64,000 bases of DNA, from positions 1,736,001 to 1,800,000 of the forward strand of contig CAWJOU010000005.1 of the NCBI GenBank assembly GCA_963844575.1, read 5' to 3'. This DNA comes from DASZUK01 sp963844575 (GTDB lineage: Bacteria; Actinomycetota; Acidimicrobiia; Acidimicrobiales; RAAP-2). The notes beneath the pieces were generated by a model that did no database searches, had not been told where the DNA came from, and saw nothing but the letters and a program-made list of their open reading frames with translations. Shown here in pieces: positions 60,034 through 64,000 of this stretch. The stretch's first letter is position 1, and the number at the start of each line of letters is the position of its first letter. The translations under genes and the position numbers were made by a program.

Positions 60034-60057
60034 TTACCTCTGTTACAGAGGTAATAT
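60034..60057 (+). promoter_or_regulatory. Perfect palindrome operator overlapping the marR -10 box
   Basis: A 21-bp dyad, 60034-60054, with 10-bp arms (TTACCTCTGT and ACAGAGGTAA) around a central T. The right arm runs into TAATAT (60052-60057), which is the -10 box, 6 nt before the ATG at 60064. A MarR dimer bound here would block transcription of its own operon. Confidence 0.65.
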
Positions 60058-60063
60058 GGCGTG

Positions 60064-60546
60064 ATGCCGGACACCGTCTCGCCGACCCGCACCGGTCCGG
60101 TCGATCGGACGGCCGCCGCCGACGAGCTCCTGGGGGCGATGGCCGCCGTCCGCCGGACGGTCCGGCGGCTCTCGGGCCGGCCGGCGGTCCTGGCCGCGCT
60201 GACCGGCGCCCAGCTCGAACTGGTCCGGCTGGTCCGCCGCCGTCCGGGCGTCTCGGTGGCGGAGGCAGCCGAGGAGCTGCGACTGGCCCCCAACACGGTG
60301 AGCACGCTTGTCGGCCAGCTGACCGAGCGCGGCGTGATGCTGCGCTTGGTGGACCCGACGGACCGGCGGGTGGCCCGGCTGGACCTCGAGCCCGAGACCC
60401 GGCGGAAGGTCACGGCGTGGCGGGACCGCCGGGTGGAGGCGCTGGCCGACGCGCTGGGCCGGCTGGCGCCGGCGGACCAGGCGATCGTGGCCGACGCCCT
60501 GGCGGTGCTGGCCCGGCTGGCCGACGCGATCGAGGAAGCGCCGTGA
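60064..60546 (+). CDS. MarR-family transcriptional regulator
   Basis: A 160-residue winged-helix protein. GAQLELVRLVRRRPGVSVAE and AEELRLAPNTVSTLVGQLTE form the DNA-binding helix pair, followed by a wing with LRLVDPTDRRVARLDL. It likely represses the ABC exporter genes and itself, as the palindrome overlapping its -10 box suggests; the ligand would be the exported compound. Start ATG 60064 (leaderless); a GTG 3 nt earlier is possible. Confidence 0.88.
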   Translation: MPDTVSPTRTGPVDRTAAADELLGAMAAVRRTVRRLSGRPAVLAALTGAQLELVRLVRRRPGVSVAEAAEELRLAPNTVSTLVGQLTERGVMLRLVDPTDRRVARLDLEPETRRKVTAWRDRRVEALADALGRLAPADQAIVADALAVLARLADAIEEAP

Positions 60547-60589
60547 GCGACGCGGTCGAGCGAAGCGATCGAGGAAGCGCAGTGAGCGA
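60526..60589 (+). repeat. 39-bp spaced direct duplication at the marR-ABC junction
   Basis: GCGATCGAGGAAGCG at 60526-60540 recurs at 60565-60579, each followed by C/A-GTGAGCG. The duplication creates two sets of GAGGAA ribosome site plus GTG start, at 60543 and 60582, in the same frame, 13 codons apart. Confidence 0.75.
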
Positions 60590-61388
60590 GCCGGCGCTTC
60601 GGGTGCAGGGCCTGCGGCACCGTTTCGGTGACTACGCGGCCGTCGACGGGATCGACCTGACCGTCGAGCGGGGCGAAGTCTTCGGGCTGCTCGGCCCGAA
60701 CGGCGCGGGAAAGACGACGACGATCCGGGTCGTCAACACGCTGCTGCCGCTCCAGGAGGGCGAGGTGCACGTCCTCGGGTACGACGTCCGGCGGTCGCCG
60801 ATGGCGGTCCGCCGGTTGCTCGGCTACGTGCCCCAACAGCTCTCGATCGAGGCGGCGCTGACCGGCCGGGAGAACGTCGGCTGGTTCGCCCGGCTGTTCG
60901 ATGTGCCGCGCCGGCAGCGCAGGGAGCGAGTCGACGACGCGCTGGAGACGATGGGGTTGGCCGATGCCGCCAACCGGCTGGCCGGGACGTACTCCGGCGG
61001 CATGATCCGCCGGCTCGAGCTGGCCCAGGCGCTCGTCAACCGGCCGGCCCTGCTCGTCCTCGACGAGCCGACCGTTGGGCTCGACCCGGTGGCCCGGGAC
61101 GGCGTGTGGCAGCGGGTGGAGGAACTGCGCCAGGCCACCGGGATGACGGTGCTGCTCACGACGCACTACATGGAGGAGGCCGACGTGCTCTGCGACCGGG
61201 TCGCGCTGATGCACCTGGGCCACATCCGGGCCGAGGGCACGCCGCAGGCCCTCAAGGACGAGCTCGGCCCCGACGCCAGCTTGGAGGACGTCTTCCGTCG
61301 GCACACCGGTGGCAGCCTCGGCGACGACGACAAGGGCGGCCTCCGCGCCGTCCGCAGCACCCGGAGGACGGCCGGCCGTGTCGGCTGA
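60582..61388 (+). CDS. ABC transporter ATP-binding protein (drug-efflux/DrrA type)
   Basis: A 268-residue ATPase: Walker A GPNGAGKTTTIRVVN, Q-loop GYVPQQLS, signature YSGGMIRRLELAQALV and Walker B LLVLDEPTVGLDP. The family exports drugs or polysaccharides together with an ABC-2 permease. I chose GTG 60582 as the domain begins immediately after; a GTG at 60543 overlapping the marR stop would add 13 residues made by a small duplication. It is regulated by the MarR repressor (inference). Confidence 0.9.
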   Translation: MSEPALRVQGLRHRFGDYAAVDGIDLTVERGEVFGLLGPNGAGKTTTIRVVNTLLPLQEGEVHVLGYDVRRSPMAVRRLLGYVPQQLSIEAALTGRENVGWFARLFDVPRRQRRERVDDALETMGLADAANRLAGTYSGGMIRRLELAQALVNRPALLVLDEPTVGLDPVARDGVWQRVEELRQATGMTVLLTTHYMEEADVLCDRVALMHLGHIRAEGTPQALKDELGPDASLEDVFRRHTGGSLGDDDKGGLRAVRSTRRTAGRVG

Positions 61389-62193
61389 CGTCGCCGTCGA
61401 GACCCGGCCGGGCGCCGACGCCCGGGTGTGGCGACAGTTCCCGAGCCGCGTCTACACGTTCTGCCTCGTCGAAGTGCAGAAGCTCCGGCACGACCGGACG
61501 GAGCTGCTGACCCGGGCGGTCCAGCCGGTTCTGTGGCTGCTCATCTACGGCGAGACGTTCAACCGCATCCATGCCATCCCAACGCCCGACAACCAGTCGT
61601 ACCTGGAGTTCCTGACGCCGGGCATCATCGCCCAGTCGGGGCTGTTCGTCGCCATCTTCTACGGCATCCAGATCATCTGGGAACGCGACGCCGGCGTGCT
61701 GACCAAGCTGCTCGTCACCCCGACGCCCCGCTCCGCGCTGATCCTCGGCAAGTCGTTCGCGGCCGGCATCCGGGCGATGGCCCAGGTCGTCGTCGTCCTC
61801 GTCCTGGCCGCCATCATCGGCGTCGACCTCTCCTCGAACCCGTTGGACATCATCGGCTCGTTCGCCGCCGTCCTGCTCGGGGCGGCGTTCTTCTCGTGCC
61901 TGTCGATGACGGTGGCCGGCGTCGTCCTCAAGCGGGACCGGCTGATGGGCATCGGCCAGATGATCACGATGCCGCTCTTCTTCGCCTCGAACGCGCTCTA
62001 CCCGGTCAGCATCATGCCGGGCTGGCTCCGCGTGCTCAGCCGGGTGAACCCGCTCAGCTACGAGGTCGACGCCCTGCGGGGCATGCTGACCGGGGTGCCA
62101 GCGCACGTGGGCCTCGACTTCGCGGTGCTCGCGGCCTGGGTCGTCGTCGGGGTCGTCGCGTCGTCGTCGCTCGTCGGCCGGCTGGCTCGCTGA
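61378..62193 (+). CDS. ABC-2 type permease
   Basis: A 271-residue membrane permease with six predicted helices, pairing with the ATPase upstream. FCLVEVQKLRHDRTELLTRA is the family entry, then LLIYGETFNRI, FLTPGIIAQSGLFVAIFYGI, KLLVTPTPRSALILGK and NPLSYEVDALRGML near the end, typical of DrrB/ABC-2 transporters. It starts at GTG 61378, overlapping the ATPase gene by 11 bp, with GGAGG upstream. It exports an unknown hydrophobic compound. Confidence 0.9.
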   Translation: MSADVAVETRPGADARVWRQFPSRVYTFCLVEVQKLRHDRTELLTRAVQPVLWLLIYGETFNRIHAIPTPDNQSYLEFLTPGIIAQSGLFVAIFYGIQIIWERDAGVLTKLLVTPTPRSALILGKSFAAGIRAMAQVVVVLVLAAIIGVDLSSNPLDIIGSFAAVLLGAAFFSCLSMTVAGVVLKRDRLMGIGQMITMPLFFASNALYPVSIMPGWLRVLSRVNPLSYEVDALRGMLTGVPAHVGLDFAVLAAWVVVGVVASSSLVGRLAR

Positions 62194-62205
62194 CGCCGGC
62201 CGCCG

Positions 62206-63624
62206 TCAGCGCTGGAGCGACTTCGTCTCCAGGAACTCCTCGACGCCGAACCGGCCGCGCTCTCGGCCGACGCCGGACTGCTTGTAGCCGCCGAACGGGG
62301 CGACCGGGTTGAACGCGCCGCCATTGATGTCGACCTGGCCGGTCCGCAGCCGTCGGGCGACGGCCTCGGCGTGGGCCGCATCGGCGGACCAAACGCCACC
62401 GGCGAGCCCGTAGACCGAGTCGTTGGCGATGCGGATGGCCTCTTCCTCGGTGTCGTAGGGGAGGATCGAGAGGACCGGGCCGAAGATCTCCTCCTGGGCG
62501 ATCGTCATGTCGGAGGTGACCTCCGAGAAGATCGTCGGCTGGACGAAGTAGCCGCGGTCGAGGCCGTCCGGCGGTTCGACCCCGCCGGTCAGCAGCTTCG
62601 CCCCTTCGTCGATCCCCTTCTGGATGTAGCCGCGTACCCGGTCGCGCTGGGCGGCCGAGACGAGCGGGCCGAGCAGGACGCCGTCGGCGAACGCGTCGCC
62701 GGGAGCGAAACCGGCGGCCGCGGCGACCGCCTTCTCCTCGACCTCGGCCAGCCGCGAGCGCGGCACGATCATCCGGGTGAGCGCCGAGCACGTCTGGCCG
62801 GAGTTGAGGTAGCACGCGAAGAGGCCGGCCGGCACCGCGGTGTCGAGGTCGGCGTCGTCCAGTAGGACGTTGGCCGACTTGCCGCCGAGCTCGAGCGCGA
62901 CCTTCTTCACCGACTCGGCCGCCAGTTGCATGACCCGCTTGCCGGCCCGCGTCGACCCGGTGAACGAGACCATGTCGACCTTCGGGTGCGACGCGATCGC
63001 CTCGCCGACGACGGCGCCGGACCCGGAGACGAGGTTGAAGACGCCCGGCGGCAGTCCGACGTCGTCGATCACCTCGGCCAGGGCGAAGGCGTTCAGCGGG
63101 GCGACCTCGCTCGGCTTGAGGACGACCGTGCAGCCGGCGGCCAGGGCCGGGGCGACCTTCAGGGCGATCTGGTAGAGCGGGAAGTTCCACGGCGTGATCG
63201 CCCCGACGACGCCAACCGGCTCCCGGACGATCAGCGAATTGCCGACCTCTTCTTCCCAGGCCAGCGCCCTGGCTTGGGACGCCGCGTCGGCGAAGACGCC
63301 GACCGGCAGCCCGACCTGGATCGGGCCGGCCAGCGACTTCGGCATGCCGACCTCCCGGGAGATCGTGGCCGCGATCTCGTCGCCCCGGGCCTTCAGCCCT
63401 TCGGCGACCCGGTCGAGCAGCTTCGCCCGTTCTTCGATCGCCGTCGACGACCAGGCGAAGAACGCCTCGGCCGCCGCGTCGACGGCTCGCTCGACGTCCT
63501 CCTCGGTCCCCTCCGGGACCTTGCCGACGACCTCCTCGGTGTTGGAGTCGACGACCTCGTCGACCCCGAGCCCGGTCGAGGGCGTCCACTGGCCCCCGAT
63601 GTAGATCTTGTCGTGGATCTCCAT
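62206..63624 (-). CDS. NAD(P)-dependent aldehyde dehydrogenase
   Basis: A 472-residue aldehyde dehydrogenase. Cofactor motif near 145 (TPWNFPLYQIALK), catalytic Glu245 in VALELGGKSANVLL and the nucleophile Cys279 in YLNSGQTCSALTRM. It oxidises an aldehyde to its acid; the substrate class cannot be read. It has the C-terminal AEAVARRLRTGQVDINGGAFNPVAPFGGYK signature. The RBS GGGAGG precedes the ATG at 63624. It converges with the ABC permease gene. Confidence 0.92.
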   Translation of the reverse strand: MEIHDKIYIGGQWTPSTGLGVDEVVDSNTEEVVGKVPEGTEEDVERAVDAAAEAFFAWSSTAIEERAKLLDRVAEGLKARGDEIAATISREVGMPKSLAGPIQVGLPVGVFADAASQARALAWEEEVGNSLIVREPVGVVGAITPWNFPLYQIALKVAPALAAGCTVVLKPSEVAPLNAFALAEVIDDVGLPPGVFNLVSGSGAVVGEAIASHPKVDMVSFTGSTRAGKRVMQLAAESVKKVALELGGKSANVLLDDADLDTAVPAGLFACYLNSGQTCSALTRMIVPRSRLAEVEEKAVAAAAGFAPGDAFADGVLLGPLVSAAQRDRVRGYIQKGIDEGAKLLTGGVEPPDGLDRGYFVQPTIFSEVTSDMTIAQEEIFGPVLSILPYDTEEEAIRIANDSVYGLAGGVWSADAAHAEAVARRLRTGQVDINGGAFNPVAPFGGYKQSGVGRERGRFGVEEFLETKSLQR

Positions 63625-63669
63625 CTCGACCTCCCGGCGTCGCCGACTGGTACGTCCGACGTTACCGGT

Positions 63670-64000
63670 CTACACCGACGACGACCGCACGGCCTTCGCC
63701 GGCGCGACGACCGAGAACGACTCGCCCCAGTTGCTGAAGTCGACCTGGCCGGTGGCCTTCTGCTTCTGCTCCTTGCCCTGACCGGTGTAGCGCAGCGGCA
63801 GCAGGCTGCCCTGAGCCGGTAGGTAGAGGGCGGCCGGTCCCTGGCTGCCCAGGCTGGTCGTCGTCCCGGTGATCCCGATGGCCGCCGTGCCGTTGATGGT
63901 CGAGCTCGGGCCGGTCGACACCGGCGCCTTCACTGAGATCTGGCCGACCGCCGACGAGATGGTCATCGCCTGGGAGACTGTCTTGTAGTACTGGTCCGAC
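63670..64000 (-). CDS. Partial secreted/lipoprotein-like protein, C-terminal part
   Basis: The last 109 residues of a protein that continues past the right edge: DQYYKTVSQAMTISSAVGQ to VVAPAKAVRSSSV. The Ser/Thr/Gly-rich sequence and DFSNWGESFSVVAP near the end resemble the tail of a mycobacterial LppX/LprG-like lipoprotein, but this is tentative. The frame is open to the window end in the same frame as an ATG at 63966, which is probably internal. Confidence 0.55.
   Translation of the reverse strand, partial: SDQYYKTVSQAMTISSAVGQISVKAPVSTGPSSTINGTAAIGITGTTTSLGSQGPAALYLPAQGSLLPLRYTGQGKEQKQKATGQVDFSNWGESFSVVAPAKAVRSSSV

Overview
The window is about 64 kb of very GC-rich DNA packed with genes on both strands. 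The organism is probably an actinomycete of the class Acidimicrobiia. Three things suggest this: two secreted proteins carry tandem 42-residue GYWxVASDGGxFxFG-type repeats, which I associate with that class; the PimB-like, SRPBCC, ROK-kinase and PlsC gene order is actinobacterial; and many genes have a TANNNT -10 box 6 to 8 nt before the start codon, as in leaderless actinobacterial transcripts. There is no rRNA, phage, insertion sequence or CRISPR array. There is one tRNA, tRNA-Lys(CTT).

Layout. 1-4.7 kb: an unidentified gene end, then two secreted repeat proteins (one with BNR-like repeats, one with a CAP-like domain) around a small unknown gene. 4.7-9.3 kb: a fused indolepyruvate-type 2-oxoacid:ferredoxin oxidoreductase, a decayed leucine-dehydrogenase-like remnant and an Lrp-family regulator. 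9.3-16.6 kb: NUDIX, thioesterase and rhodanese genes, a 1214-residue LPxTG adhesin with a probable thioester head and eight SpaA-like modules, then small PH/SHOCT, zinc-ribbon, thioredoxin-like and UPF0047 genes. 16.7-22.9 kb: a PimB-like mannosyltransferase, SRPBCC, ROK glucokinase, a frameshifted LLM-class gene, an aminotransferase, PlsC and an ACT protein.

23-30.8 kb: glycerol kinase diverges from a class II ribonucleotide reductase (nrdJ) that is interrupted by two LAGLIDADG inteins and preceded by candidate NrdR boxes; a VapBC pair follows. 30.9-48.9 kb: two transporter or membrane genes, ApbE, an HtrA-like protease, a beta-propeller protein, type II NADH dehydrogenase, an aldo/keto reductase, ArfB, SurE, aldose epimerase, a DUF2236 protein, a PanE-like reductase, a large arylsulfatase and a proteasome-like peptidase. 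48.9-52.8 kb: small membrane and secreted proteins, a DHA2 exporter, a gene broken by a single-base frameshift and the tRNA. 52.9-64 kb: a fused electron-transfer flavoprotein, a translationally coupled envelope cluster (polysaccharide deacetylase, MGDG-synthase-like glycosyltransferase, DUF3089 hydrolase), RpiB, HU, a dienelactone hydrolase, a MarR regulator with its ABC exporter, an aldehyde dehydrogenase and a gene that runs off the end.

The overall picture is an aerobic heterotroph with amino-acid, glycerol and acyl-CoA catabolism and much coding capacity for surface proteins and envelope glycolipids. The features most worth a second look are the double-intein nrdJ with an apparent co-conversion tract, the thioester/SpaA adhesin, the homogenised surface repeats, the EtfB-EtfA fusion and the recurrent leaderless gene starts. 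Family assignments come from reading the translated sequence by eye; no database search was run.
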